Below, piece by piece: positions 37,036 through 52,100 of a DNA stretch of 64,000 nucleotides. Made by a program: the position numbers and the translations under genes. The stretch's first letter is position 1. The number at the start of each line of letters is the position of its first letter. The DNA lies in the NCBI GenBank assembly GCA_013396915.1, contig VWZL01003401.1, positions 868,958 through 932,957 of the forward strand. The letters are read 5' to 3'. Under the pieces are notes generated by a model. The model saw nothing but the letters and a program-made list of their open reading frames with translations, ran no database searches and was not told the origin of the DNA. Origin of the DNA: Stercorarius parasiticus. Its lineage: Eukaryota; Chordata; Aves; Charadriiformes; Stercorariidae.

Positions 37036-40000
37036 GAGTAGTCAGCTTGCCTGGTCCTTTTCAGAATCAACAGAACATCAAACACTGCATGAAATCCACA
37101 ATTTAATTAGTCATATTTTATACAGGATGCATCTTAAAATGAAAAACATCACTCATGAACTGCTGCGTTTTAATCTGGAAAAAATCACTGAGTTACCAGT
37201 ATTTCCATCTAGAGGAAGGGATTTGGATTTTCTGCCTAAAAATGCTGCTGCTATTCTAACAGTATTCAAACAAATAGAAGTTACCATATATATTGAACCC
37301 ACAAAGTAAAAAACTGAATTTCTTACAATCCCCACATGGGAATAAACTGGCAACCTAAAACTGTAAAACTTGAGTCTTTCCTACTTACTCCCTCATTTTC
37401 AGTAACTTGTAAAGTTCATAGTCTGTACTGTGTGGTAATGAACCACTTTACCCTAAAAAAAAAACCCTCTCATAATTTAAATTTATCATTTTGTTTAAAC
37501 TGATTTAAACTCAACCAAGAAGCTTTAAAAGTAACAATAAGAGTTTGCATAACTATTTAAGTTATTTTATTTAAAAAGAGAAGTACAGGAGAGTTAACTA
37601 CTCCCTAAAAATAAAATTAGTTATATAAATTTTATTAAGTATTTACTCAAAAGCCCATTTTCCATATATTTTCTAAGATGTCTTCTGTTTCTTAGAAATG
37701 TTTTCAATTAAAAATCTCAATACACAATGAAAAAGCGACTAATTGAAAAGATGACAAATTGCTGTAGTCACAGAACCATCACAATACCATGTCTGTCTGA
37801 AAGCAAAATACTGCAAAGCCCCATCTGGAATATTGCTCTTTCACTGGAGCTGAAACGCAGTTTTTCTGCTGTTGTTCCCCCCCCCCGGGTGTGTATCTGT
37901 GGCATCTTTTTGTTTAATATTAGACTCACTGAGTACTTCGTTGTGGAAGAGGCACAAGGAGTGTTTCTGTTTTGTTTTTTTAAAAAGAGAATCCACTCAC
38001 TGGAAACTAGACAGGCAGGTTATCGGACTGAAAGATTAAATGGAAGCGGCAGCTAAGACTGATAATCACCAATAAACTCAGGTAAGAAAGAATTTGTGTC
38101 ATAATGGGAAAGAACTATTTCTGTGTGTGTAGAAAAAGCAAGATCTAAGGACTTAGCCTAAGGTGACCCTCCTGAACTTGCCCTACCTCTTGTCTCAAGT
38201 TTTATGGTTTTAATAATGTTATCTTATCTACAGTTGCTTCAACTGCTGCGTATTTTGACTTCCATTCAGGAACTAGTCACATATTAAGATGGCTTACTTG
38301 GCTTTTAAGCTCATTTCATATATTCTAATACCTGCAGAATAAGGCCAATAGAAACATTTGACTGGCTTCTGGAAAAAAAGTCACCAACGAATAGAAAAAT
38401 ACCACATCAAAGACAGCTTTTACATATGTAAACAGCTAACATTAGATAGTCAAAACAAGCCAGCAAGGCAGCCTATGCAACAAATAGCACCAGTGATGTA
38501 GGAGGGAGAAGAACATTTGAATAGCAGGGCAAACATTGACTATCATCATCTAGAAAACAAACAAGTGACTATACAGTAAAGAAATCAGTAAAGTTAAACC
38601 CACATGCATTATTCCACATTATTGTACTACCTGCAGGCTGATTAAGCTGGTGATCATAGCAGATAATAAAATGCTTTATAAGCAAAATTGTGTGTATGTA
38701 GACCTTTAATTCTTCCCACACTGTTCGGTACTGCCGTTCTAAGCTTCCTATCTCCAATCATGCTCGTTCTTAAACAAAAGCAAAACTAAAAAAAAAAAAT
38801 CAATCATTTCTTTCGCAATGGCCAGTGTAACTCAGTTTAAATCAATTTTATAAGTTAAAATTAAATGCTGCAAAATATTTCTGTATAAATAACAAGCCAA
38901 TATCTATAGCAGTCCTTTTTTGCACTTTCATGCATATTTCTTGTTCATACAACTTATTTAATATTTTGAAGTATTCATTTTGTTCCACCTATCAAATCAT
39001 CTTAAGCTTATGCTAGGAAGACAGAAGAATCCAGTGCGATGCTCACATCCTAATTAACTCCACAACAGAGTAAAGGTGATCATGGAGCCAAAAATATCGA
39101 TACTTGTAAGTGATTACTATTTCATCATTTAATTAATAAAAGCTTACAAAAAGACCTAGGCAAGCATGTATTGAAGGAAATACTACTCTAGGCACAAAGT
39201 TGCTATGTTAAACTTAAATTTTCCTTTTCACTTCCATTTGTAATCTCAAATTAAAAATCACAGGAGCCTGCATTACTTGAATTGATTTGTTCTCCTATGG
39301 TCCGATCTTATTTTTAACTTGTTTTTAATCTTAAAATATTTCCCTATTCACAATCGCTGCTATTTCGCAGCATGCCTTCCAGTTTATGCTTCTAAATAGA
39401 TTCTGAAAGATTTGTGTGTCAGCTGGAGTCTCAGTATTTTACTTCAAAAAACATGTCAAAATTTTTTTATACTCTTATTTCTTCATTGACTATTTTATAA
39501 GCTATCACTTTGCACTTCAGTCAGGATAACCCTGAAACAGTATTTTCCAAGTGTCCTAAGAAATAATCCACTTATAAACTCTACAGCTAGAGATTCGAGT
39601 TACAGCGTAACTTGAAATCCATTATTTAAATGCCAAAACACAACATCATTCTCTACTGAATTGTAGTACAGCATACCGGTGCACAAACACTACATTCCAG
39701 TAAGTCAGCCACAAACCTACAGGTTTAAAAAAAATTATGTAAAACAATCCATGTTTGTTAATTACAAATAAACTTAAATTGTGTGCACTTCCCAAAGAAT
39801 TCAATAAAAGGTCATTTATTCATTTCAACACAAATAAAGGAAGCCTTTTCTCAACAAGCTGCCATTAATCAAAGAGCAGTTTGAGAAGCAGAAGGAAAAA
39901 AAAACCTGATTCCTCTCTGAAACAAGACATATTTAAAGCAAAAAAACTGATTCTTACATCTTCATTAGATGTTTGGAAAAAAATAAGGAAGTTATATGTT

Positions 40001-40117
40001 TCTTCCAACTTCACATCTTGTATGATAGCAAACAAGACTCAAAAATGGCTACTATGTCAGACAAAACTACTTATATTTATTATGATCCAAAGACAATACT
40101 TTTGGCTTCAGGTCTTA

Positions 40118-40185
40118 AAAATCTCAATGTAAGAGACCGCAAAATACACCTAAAATCTCAATGTAAGACACCTCAAAATACATCT
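40118..40185. repeat. 34-bp tandem duplication, two copies
   Basis: Two adjacent 34-base copies share AAAATCTCAATGTAAGA and CAAAATACA cores and differ at a few positions (for example GACCG against CACCT). It is a simple local duplication in intron 6 with no coding content. Confidence 0.85.
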
Positions 40186-43100
40186 AACATCTACTAAGCA
40201 AGTTACCAGCTAGAAGCAAAATGCAAGATCATTTAAATGAAAGTTCTGATACAAATGGTTCGCTAAAACAGAGGGAGACTTCCCATAGACGCAAATTATC
40301 ACAAAGATTTCCCAAAGGAGGAAAACAATTTTAGCCACCATGTATCTTTGTTAAATTATACATAGCTTAACATCGTGTTTTACCACAATGAATGTGATAA
40401 AGCCAAACATGAAATAAATGCATTACATTCAGTGTCCTCAGATAATCGGAGTTACAATACAAGAGAGAAAATACAATGTTAACATATTGACCAACTTAAA
40501 AAAAAAACCTAATATGAGAATGCTAGTTTAATAAATGCCCCTAAAATACCCCCTTTTTCTTCTTAGTCCAGTATTTTTTCTACTCTAAAAGGAACTTTGA
40601 TCACTGTCCTTAACATCATTGTCTTATTCATCACAGACTTGCTCCAGGCTGTATAGGTGGTGTGGTAACAGCAAAGCTGACTTCTAGAAAACCAGAAATT
40701 TAAGTAAATAAGCTGCTCAGAATATTCATATTGCACATCTTAAGAATTTATCTCAATTTCTGCATTAAAAAAGTGTAATTACCCCGGTCTATTTCCTCAA
40801 GTGATTATTTTACTTCAACGTATCAAATTCAATACTAACAGTCCACAGACCCGGAAAAAAAGAGCATACGGAATTTGTAATTCTGTTAAACCATTTTAAC
40901 TGACTTTTATCTCTGTTCCCTCCAAAGATGCTGTATGAGCTCTTAAGCTGCCAGAATGCAAGGGGTTTACCAATGAAACAATTCCAGTGTGAAAACCAAC
41001 AGCGACTTTCAGAGAAAGATGGGCTCAAGTTTACAGCTTTCTTTTTGGCTTAGTTTGTAAGGACGCAAGGCAACTATTTCATAATTGCTCCAATGCCCAA
41101 GACTGCACCAGTCTCAACTAATGCTTTAAGGGTCTGTTTGCAAATCGCTGCTTTCTGATGACAACAGACACAAAAGGGAAGAAATTCAAATGCTGATAAT
41201 ATTTATTCCACTAGAATACTGAAACAAGGTATTTCTACAAGGCTGTCCCACTTAGCAAAAGAAAAAAAGTAAATCGAATTTGTTTCTACACAAAGCCTAA
41301 TTTACAGCTGCAGTGCAAAGGTTGTCTCTGCCACTCTAAAGAACAGCATTTCATGCTATGTGGAACTTTGCAGTGACAAAATGAGAGGTTACCTCAGTGC
41401 TCAACTCGGATCACAATGAAACACACTAAAATACCTCCTTTTACTTTTATCTATTTATTTTTTTAAAAAGAACACGATCCCTTATTTTAAATATTCTCCT
41501 TAGAAGCACTGGTTACGCTGTTGCCAACATATAAAATATATCCTTGCCAATTTATTTGCTAGAAGGAACATACCATTCTCTTAGAAAGAATACTAGTGCA
41601 GTTTGGACTAAAGAAACTCTCCTAACAGTAGATCTCGCAAACTGATTACTCAGATTTAACCTTTCTTTTTATACCTTTACACAGACTCATCTAAAAAGCA
41701 GTTAACAGCTCTCCTCCATTTCTCTCAGCTAGCCTTCATTTGAAATACTAAAACAGTAGACTGTAAGAGGCATCCACAGAGTGCCAGTAAAACAAACTAA
41801 ATGAAAGTTAAACTCTCTTCCTCTGCATTGCAAGTAATACCCCCTCCTCCCAATCAAATCCCATCACAAGCAGTCAATGACTATATGAAGGACAACTGGC
41901 TAAAGTTAAACTCAATAAGAAATACATATAAACACTGAAAGAAGCTTCAAAGAACTCATTCTTCCTCAATCATCTATTAAAAAAAAAAATCTATAAACTT
42001 CATTTCTTCTGTAAGGCAGCAAGTTCACCCTTAACTTTCAGCTCAACAAGCTAAAGTACACACATACAAATACAAAAAAAGGAAACGATCTCTTGTTTTA
42101 TCTATTTGAAATCTGTCACCTTTCAAATTTCATCAATATTTTTCGAGCTTCTACTACAATAGTCATAAAACACAACAGGAATTGTCTTTATTTGTCTTTA
42201 CATCTTTGATGATTTTTTTATTTCACTTACTCTCCAAGTTGTTAGGATTGGAACAATGTTCCAAGAAAATGAAAAGTCTATTTCTAGTATTTCTTTAATT
42301 AGTCTCTGTAAACTCCATTTAACAGATGCTCTAATAATGATTTTGTGTGCTTTGAATAAGGCTGGCACTGCTTTTAATAGCATTCAGAATTTTGAACTGC
42401 TTACCTGCAGTGTCACATCACTGTTCAGAGAATAAGGTAGGTCACATTATGAAACAGAATTAAAATGTTTTAAATAAAACAACTAAGCAATGTTTTTTTA
42501 TGTCCAACATGTAACTAAAAACCAGAAGACAAAAAGGAGTATGAACATGTGCAACACACCTATCTAGAATTACCAGAAAAATTGACTCACTGACAGGATG
42601 TGATGTGGGTTGCAGGACTAGCTGTAAAGTCAACATACAGAATAAATCAAATTACTTGTTTTTCCCAAAATGCATTTTAAGTTGCTCCAATAAACTACGT
42701 ATATTCAGTGCCTGTGAAGATTACAATATATACGCTGATTACAACCTATAGAAAAAAAAAAAAGCACCCTTTTACTTTTTCTTGAGTTTGTTTTAGGATT
42801 TCTGCAGTTATGCAGCAAGAAGGAAACTTCGTGAGGACACCAAAGCTAAGTCTTTATGCTGATGAACAGGAACTTCATATTCCCCTAGTATTTTTGAGAG
42901 GCACGCAAAAAAAAAAGGAAAAATAAAATGGAAGCAAACAGGCTACACTTTATACATTTAATTTACACTAACAGCAGTCGCATGAATTAGTAGTGCAGAA
43001 ATATATCACTAGATTGAAGCTTAAGATAATTCCATGAATACCTACCTGTACATACACTTTAATATGGTCATGACAAATGTGTATTTGAATACACCTTTAA

Positions 43101-44450
43101 AAACTGCTTAAAATCCTAAGATTTGAGATAACATGAAAAGATATGAAAATAACATATACTGTTAACAGAATATTGCATAACATGAAGGACATACAATGGA
43201 TCATTTTTCTCTCGTAGAAGGGTGTATCCACATTACCTCAAATGGATTTCCCTACCTTTGCATGCGTATGATCAAGAAAATATAAGCTTGTTGTCAAAAT
43301 TATAACCTGTACACATATCAAGTAAAGTGAAAGTTTTGTTATTCTTGAAAGCATTCTTAACAGTATTACATAAACTGCAAATCCTTTAGTTTTTGAACAT
43401 CAATGATCACTGTTTTAAAAGCAAGAACAATTATATGATGCATTCCCTTGGTGGAAGCTTTAACTTGTTATGGTCTGTTATGTGGCAAATGTTATGTCAA
43501 GAATTGATGCAAGTAATATTTAATGCCAGAATTAACTAGTATCTTAGCCAAGACTGTAGTCAAATTAAAGCCACAACTAGAATTATAAACACATCTGGAA
43601 TAAGGTTAAAATTTTATGTAGTAGGCCTTATTACAGTTATGTCTAGACAATAATATTGAACAATTTTGGGTCATGAGTGGTTAAGGACTATTCTAATAGT
43701 GCGTGGGCAAGAACTCATGTCTTCCTTGAAGCCTTTCATTGAACAGAGCACAGTGTATGAAGCAACTGCAGTTCTATCCTAACTTCCTACACAATTAACA
43801 ATAATTTAGCATTAGTATAAACTTACAAAGAAATATGGCAACTATTTCAGTTGGTTCTCCCACGCATGTTGTTGAGGGCTGTTACTTGCTCATCTTTAAA
43901 AAGACTAAAGAACCATTTCAAATACCACGCTTTTCCATATTATTTAAACTGGCAATGTGCTTCCTTACGATCTTTTAGAACAAGCGTTACGTAATAGCAA
44001 CAAAATGAGTTATTACAACCATGTAAAACATTTGAAAGTCCTAGCATGCATTCTACAAATCTGAATAAGATATGCTTAGTTAGAACACATCCATTACCAA
44101 ATTTAAGTGATTAAAAATTTAATGGGTTGGCTAAATTGTAATACTTCAGAATAGAATACATTGCTTCAGTTTCTTAACTGTTTCTAAAGATGCATCAGGC
44201 TGTCCACACTGATTTTGTGCCCGTGTCAAAAATATTCATATCACATTGCGTAAGGGCATAAAGGAGAAAAAAGGCACAAATATATCTCAGATCCTTCTAG
44301 GAATCCTAGATTTTAGCTTTGTAGCATCAAGTAGAAGCCTGTCACAGAATTCATACGAGCAATGGTTCCTAAGGAACTATTTAAGCTTCTGTGGCTTGAG
44401 AGAACGTCTTTTGGGTTTTACAAATGGCTTTTCAGCATGCTAGCATGTTG

Positions 44451-45085
44451 ATTCTGAATCACAGAATCTCAGAATGGTTGAGACTGGAAGGGACCTCTGG
44501 AGGACATCTGGTCCAAATCCCATGCTCAAGCAGGGCTGCCTATAGACAGATACCCATGTCCAAGAAGCTCTTGACTATCCCCAGTAGTCAAAATGGGGTG
44601 GGGACTCCACAACCTCTCTGGACAACCCGTGCTAGTGCTTGGTGACCCTCCCAGTAAAAAAAAAGTAGTTCCTGATGTTCAGATGTGAGCCTGCTTTTCA
44701 GTTTGTGCCCATTGCCTCTGGCCCTGCCACTGGGCACCACTGGAAAGCGCCTGGCTGCTTCTTTTATACAGTCTCCCTTCACATATTGATGTAGATTGGT
44801 GAGATCACCCCTGAGCCTTTCCTTTTCTAGGCCGAACAGTCCCAGCTCTCAGCCTTTTCCCCCCCTCATATTAGATGCACCAGTCCCTCAATCATTCTAA
44901 TAGTCCTTTGCTGGACTCTGTCCAGTAGCTCCATGTCTCTTCTGTACTAGGGAGCCCAGAACTGGACACAGTACTCCAGGTGTGGCCTTACCAGTAGAGG
45001 GGAAGGATCACCTCCCTTGACCTGCTGGCAACACTCCTCCTAAAGCAGCCCAGGATACTATTTCAGCCTTCCTTGCCATAGATCC
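44451..45085 (-). mobile_element. CR1 LINE fragment, 5'-truncated, minus strand
   Basis: Read on the minus strand, the element ends in AACCATTCTGAGATTCTGTG, the CR1 3' tail with its ATTCTRTG repeat. It is preceded by the conserved GGTCCCTTCCAG-like stretch. Further in come sequences matching the last third of CR1 ORF2, such as the equivalents of VFRPRKGKAQG, LGSLVQKR and LLWRSCLQQVKGG, in several frames. Frame breaks are frequent, so no product is expected. Its sequence differs enough from the copies at 21 kb and 36 kb to suggest another CR1 subfamily. Confidence 0.93.
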
Positions 45086-46620
45086 CACTACTGAACTCCC
45101 TGTACTCTTTGAATTCAAAGGTTATCTAGGAGAACCTTCACATTTGCAAATGTAGACACTGAGACCCTTATGAGATGTTCAGAGATTGTACTCTCTTCCA
45201 CCTGATTAAATGAAGGGTGAAGCACCACCAAAGTCACATTATTTTGGTTTCCATAATGTGACAATAATTAACAGATGTGTGAAGAATCTCCCCAAGCCTG
45301 CAAGGTGGCCACTAACATTGCTAGAGCTGAATGAGACTCAGCCCTGATCAATACTTGCTTGTACCCTGACCAACTTGGACAACATTCTTAACTGAATAGG
45401 TGGTTAAAAGAAGCTGTGTTGAAGTGGCTAGTGCTCTGGGCTTTTTGCTAAACAGATGAAGAACTCTCCTAAAGCACTCTACGCGGTCAATGTCAAAAGG
45501 CAAAGCCCACAATACACCAAAAATACATAGCAAAGCTTCAGTCTGGGATGCATGCAGTTATGGACAAGACTCTGGCAACACAGCATCTTGAATATTGACC
45601 TGGGAAAACCCTAAGTACTTAGGATTGTCCAAAACACAGTATTCGTTCTTATAAGTAGTGAGATATGGTCATAAGGCAAGAAATAACAGAGACTAAATAG
45701 AAGAAACAGTTCCAAGAGACAGTTTTGTTGTGCACTGAGAAGACAAAGACATTTACAATATAAGCATGGCCTCAAAGTATTAAATTTCCTTCCCAGAAAG
45801 GGATTTGTATTTGCAATTGGTAAAGTAAAGGTATCTGAAGAGTCAGTGACAACAAATCAATAGTGCTTTTCACAATTGCAGTGTCTTCTGCGCATATGCA
45901 GACCTAAGCATCACATAAAGGTAAGAAATTCAGTACCGACTACCTATGAAGCAATCAACTGTAGAAATGGATTTACATCCACAAAAGCAAACATGACATT
46001 GTTTGCTTAAAAGCAATGAATAGTACAATACTTCATATAACACTTTCAATCTACTTCAAAGCATTAAAACCAAATATACTCTTTAGTTTTCTAAATAATG
46101 ATTAACTAGAAGAAGCTCTTATAGTCAAGGACAGCAAAATTTCAGAAATTTACATTTGTTAATTCATAGTGTATTCCTAGAGTGTACTGTTGTATCCCAC
46201 TTCCTCATAGGTTCATCCCATTCCACACTTAGTTGTGTACCATTTGCTTTCAGTCTTCTGGAAAATGCAAATAGAAGTTTTTGTACTTTCCAAAAAACTG
46301 AACACTGCATGTGTTTTCTAGTCCTCAAATATGTCCAAAAGTTAGCCTGCTTTATTTGCCTAAAAATAAGTAAAGGAAAAATAAGATGGCATACTGACAC
46401 TGACAAATCAAAACAGGTACTGCTGATTTTCGTCCATGGAGAGTTAACTTTTTGCATCATCATCATAGGCTAGGCTTTGTTCTAGTCTAATTCCTAAGCA
46501 ACAGGCACTGCATATGCTGCACAGCCACAGAAATAACTTTTGAAGACGGCATTTTTCATCCCTCTGAATTAAAAATTCCGTATCTTTTTCTGAATGCAAA
46601 GCAGTTCACCAGCTGTGGGA

Positions 46621-46637
46621 TTTTTTTTTTTTTTTTT
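46621..46637 (+). repeat. T homopolymer
   Basis: Seventeen consecutive T bases, seen as poly(A) on the ATG5-sense strand, with no recognisable retrosequence next to it. Confidence 0.85.
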
Positions 46638-49094
46638 ACTATTATGTCAGAGTACAAGAGTTAATCTCAGAGGAATACGGCTCCGGACTGCAAGTTTCAG
46701 GTAGCAAAAATCCCTCTTGCTACAAAATAAGAACCTTACCACATAATGAAGTGTATGAAGTGTGTAGTCAAAGTGGCAAATCAGTTTGTGTTGACTAAAT
46801 CGAGTGAAATAGAGAAGTTAAATGATCAGCTCTAATGATCAAAAAGCATCAATATACTAAAGAGCACTGCATTTAAATTACAAGATTGAACAGTAACTCT
46901 ACACAGACATAATCTAACTGAATTACTGCTTCATTCATTTTCTTCATCCCAGCCTCAACATATTGATATTCTTAAGAATTAACACTTAAAGTTGAGGTGA
47001 AAAGTGCAATTATTTATTTTTTAATTGCATACATATATTAACTTCCATATCAAGTTTAGGATGATATATAAATATACAAGAGTATAACCTTAATAAAACA
47101 GTTTAGGGAATTAGAGACACAAGAATTCAAGCCTCTTAGTTTAAATTAAAATTTGTAGCATGAACATTTACATAAACTTATTTATATCCAAGTTCATTAT
47201 CATAAGTCAATTCAGAGAAAAGATGACAAATTAGAATTTTATAAAAAAATAATTTGCTAAAAAAGTAACTACCAATTTGTGATTAGGGAATGCATAAGAC
47301 ATATGGTAAGATTAAGGCATCTTCAAATTAGGAACAGACAATTTTTTATTTTTTTTTTCTACCAAAAGCGTTCATTATTTGATCGTACATCAAAATGTAT
47401 TTTGACTTATCTTTTGCTAACAAAAAAAAAAAATAACTGTTTACAGAAAGTTAATGTATTAACTACTGACATGCTACTGGTTTTTGATACACCTAGATTC
47501 TTCTAAGATCTAGCAGTATGTGATAAGATAAAAAAGGATTCAAAACAAAATACTACCCAGTTTTCGCCAATATGCAGAATCTAGTATACCCCTAAATTGT
47601 TTTAAATTGTATAATGTAATTCAGAACCTCAACAAACTATTTTTCCTAAAAGCAAAACTACTTTATTCTTTACATACAAGCTACATCTACATTCAACTGA
47701 TTACCGTTGCTCCTATTGACAAGCCTGAGCTAGCTTAAAACTACCCACCTTGGTAACAGTTCAATCACTGCTCGGAGAAAATACATAAATTGAGGTTTTA
47801 TAGTCTCATCTCTTCTGCACCTCCTTCCCTGAGCACTACGCAACTTTTACAATAGCTTTGAACTAGGCAGACTGACAGTTTTACAGACAACTCAGGCAAA
47901 TTTATGTACACTTTACTCACATATCTGACACCAAATACAGTTTATAATATCAGAATTTTTCTTTTAAACTCTGATTGACAGCCACCATCCTGTACTGAGA
48001 TTCTTACAGGCATGTGGCTGATCTTGCACATGGGTTCCTCAGTTGTTTTTGGTTTGGTTGGTTTTTTTGTTAAGAACTGCATGGACATTCATTCATACAA
48101 AACATGCATAAAAAGTCATCTTTAACAGCATTGGTTTGAGCTAGCTCATTTCACTTTGCACTTAGATGGACCAGAAAAGCTCACGCAATTATGGAACCAC
48201 AACTGTGGTGACAGTGACCTTCAACTCAAGGTGACAACTTGTCAAATTGCTATTACTTTCATCACAGAACTAAGCAATCAAGTTCAGAAAACAAATACTC
48301 ATAGCAACTTATGGATCATACTGCCCATATGCAATACTAGCTAGAAGGGGTTTTGTTTTGTTTTTTTCCCCAATAAGGCACTAGGAAAAATATTTGCCTA
48401 CCAAAGCTTTTAAACTTTCTCATTCATACAGCTTGATTTTGAAGTAATTTAGAACTGGTGAAAGTGTGCTATTGTTTCTTCAGTGCTGAACCATCAACTA
48501 TTAGAATAAGTCATTCTGTGTACTCAATTGATGATTAATCAGTTTTTCTCTTTTCAGCACAGAAATTCAGCTGAACACAACTGTTAGACAAATCAGCCTC
48601 ATTTTGCATTATTTTCCTATTCAGTCACACTTCCTCTTTGTAAAATTAAGGGTTTTTTTTAAAGAATAAATTGGTCTATTTCCAACAGGACCTTTATGAA
48701 AAGGTCATGTTTAATAAATACGAAAAAATTAAATAAGGTATTATAACACGAGTTTATTCAAGAGCATTTTGCACTAGCCAACAAGATGCTGAAACTTGCT
48801 GTGTTGTGTTGCCCTCTTCAGGTCGAGAGCACTTACATTTTCTAGTTCTGCTTGACAAGTCATTGCAATTTCAGCTTCTGTCATAAAAACGTTCAGATTT
48901 GCAGTTTCAAGGAGCAGCTAACTTTACTTCTATTCCACTAGTGCTTGAAGTATTTTTGATCTAAAACCCTATAGAAATAAACTTTGTTTTTGGCCTCTAC
49001 TTTTCCCTAACTTTAATACTAACCTTGAGAACTATCAAAATATCAGCTAGTGCTTGAAAAGATGACTAAAAAAAATGAACTTCAGCACTGGTAG

Positions 49095-49160
49095 GCAAGC
49101 CTCATGACAAGAGGCTTAAAGAGCTCAATTGATTCAGCTTACCGAAGAAAACTGAAGCTG
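49095..49160 (+). mobile_element. Possible ancient CR1/L3-like LINE scrap
   Basis: A plus-strand stretch reads, with gaps, RLKEL..FSLPKK. This resembles the DRLRELGLFSLEKRRL block near the C-terminus of CR1 reverse transcriptase. The match is short and diverged, with an in-frame stop. It may be a very old insertion or coincidence. Confidence 0.27.
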
Positions 49161-52100
49161 CTGAAATCACTCCGTGAGTGAACTTGGAGATTAGAAAGTC
49201 AGATGACTTCAAAGTGGTGTAAGGCAAAACGGAAGTCTAGAAACTGGAGTTGAAGTCAGGTAAATTCAGCCCTGAAAGGCAATGAAGCTTTTCACCCAAA
49301 GAAAAAAAGATGTTAAAAACCTACTAGTGCAGAAGGATAGATTCATTATTACTTTACAGGCGGAGCCAGCATCTTTCAAAACAATCTATTTTGATCAGTT
49401 TTTGAGCAGTTGTCATAACATGGGCCAAACTGTGATGCCGATTTGCATACTTGTAATGGGTTTTGCAATTGATTATCTGAGCTCTCCCAGTTAATGTGGA
49501 AATAGGAATAAACCAGCCTTCCATCGCCTGGGAGAGGGCTGTGCTTGGGCTTCTGATTCATATATTGAGCCAGATATTAATAATATCTTAGAATATTTCA
49601 TTTCCTCCTCCCACCTTGCTATTTTTAGAGGACAGGTCATGGTAGACATTTAAATCTATTTAGACATCTCAGTACTATGACTTTACATAAAGAGCAAAGA
49701 TTTAACCAATGTATTATTAAGTATGAAGAATTTCATTCACATTACTAAGGCAGATAAAATCATAACCATTTGTGACTGTACGATTTAATCACAACATCTT
49801 AAGGGACTTATGATAGGAAAAAAAAAATCTTTCAAAGCTAAGGCCTACTATGTAATTAGCCAATAAAATTAATAACCTAATCAAACCCATTAGAAAATAG
49901 AGGCAAAGGAAATGCTCATTGCAGTACCATGGCATAGCCCAGTACCCAAACAAAGGAACAGGCAAACAAACAATCCCGGTGTCCCCTCTTGGGCTGGCAA
50001 ACACACAACAGCCACCTTGCCTTTAGCCAAGTGAGACTCCAGAAAGGCTCAGAAGAACCTGTTGTGGATAGTTTTAATGCATTTTCTTTCACACACTTTT
50101 GTAATTTTATTCTCAAGAATTAAATGCTATTTATGACAAATTTAATTCCTATATACTCATTGAGCAGACTGCAGAGGTAGGAAAGCAGACTGACAGGGAG
50201 AGAAACAAGCAAGAGCAAGTGGGTGAGCATTACACAGGGAGGGAGTAAGATACCAAACCTCAGGGATGAGTAGAAACTAAAGCGCACAACAACTGAGACT
50301 CTGAGTGCTCCCATCTGCAGTGTCAGACAGTGGGTAGTCTCTATCAGCACGTAGAGACTCCTCTGTGGTGCCTGAGTAATATGCCCCATCACAGTGCCTG
50401 CAGACCAGGACTGATGAAAACTTCCTGCCATCTGTCAGCCATATAGTTTGTTCAGTTAGAAAGTGGAAAACCAACTAGTCTTATAAACATGGGGAAAAAG
50501 TCCTCAAGCCAAACAGGCTCTAGTACTGTACAAGAAAAGCAGGACTCTTAAATGCATAATAAACTCAAAACATTACTATTATTTTCTCTCTTGCTATTAA
50601 AGAACAAGAAAAAGGCACTCTATTTAACAGTACCACGAAACAAAAAGGCAAAAAGTTTTCATGCAACTACCAACTGAAGACACAGCAGCTTATAGCTCTG
50701 AAGTGATGAAGTGGGGCATTTTTTTTTTTATGCGTGTAAGTAAAAGTGTCACCAAAATATTATTACTATTTTTAAACCGTCTCTGGTAGAAAGAGTTTCC
50801 ACCTATGTCAAAGGTTCATCTGGTGCAAGTTCCATATGACACAGTGGAGACTACAACAGTTAGTAATAAAATCTCCAAGATCTCCTAGCTAACACTTAAA
50901 ATGGCAAATGAGTTTATCCTTAGTGATACTCAGTCTTTTTCGTAATCTTTTACAGTAGATGCCAGGATTCTGGTCCAATCTTAGCTGCTACACTTAAAAG
51001 AGGTGGTGGTGGACAAGGGCTTTTAAAATTACCTGTGGTTAGTTTAGTTCTGACTTACCCAAGTACAACGTTCGTATTTTTACCATCTCTTTCTCCCACA
51101 CACACCATCAGATTTGGATACCACACGAGATATGATTCATATTATTCTTTAGAAATGTATTTTAATAGAGAAGCTTTACAATTGAAAGAGCGTTTGAGTT
51201 TTGAAAATATCAGGCCTTCAGTGAAAAGCATGTCAGATTACTGTATTGAATGCATTTTTTTCTGCAGCAACTTTTCCCAGTCACATTTAGTTGTTGCTAA
51301 ATTGGATTCTTCATTGATACCATGATCTAGTATGTTTCTTTGAAGGAAAACAAATTCATCCACCTTATACTGCCCAAACACAATCTAGGCAGTTTCCATC
51401 ACAGAATTTCCTTTTAATAGTTTTGGGGCAATGGAAGGTATGGAGACTAACAGGAGGAACTCTCCCCACTGAAGGCAATGCTTAGTAATTTCCTCCCATC
51501 CACCTGTATATCCTTAAGTATCTACAAAAACATTATGTGAAAACGCATAGGGAATAAACATCCACTGTAACACAAACCGAGGCTAAATTTGCTTTCAGGT
51601 ATTTATGTAGGGATATGCAAGCAACCAACTAGAATGGAAAGCTGACTTCTCCCAGCACTAATGGAAATTAAATGCGATCAGGGTGGGGTTTAAATATATC
51701 TTAAGAATACTTTTGAATCAGTTACTTCAGCATATGCAAGTCTGTCACTAAGTACTGTAAAATTATGTTAAAACTATGGGAATTAACTCCTTTCTTGGAA
51801 TCAAATCATGATCTCACCCTTTCTAACACTTTCTGAAGATTCCTTTAAAAACATAAGACTTTTATGATGAGCAGTAGCCAGTGCACAAACCAACAAACTA
51901 AGCAAAAGCTAGAAACACCTGCATCCACTTTTTTTTTGTTAAAAAAGAGGAACAATACTGAAAATATTTAGAAATATTAAGAGCAGCATTATTGAAAATA
52001 ACATACACCAACCTTAAAGGCTGTCTCAGCATCATCTGTATTTGTGTTTGGTCTTCTAATCTTAGTTATTTTGTGTTTAAACTACAGCAAGTAAGGGTTT

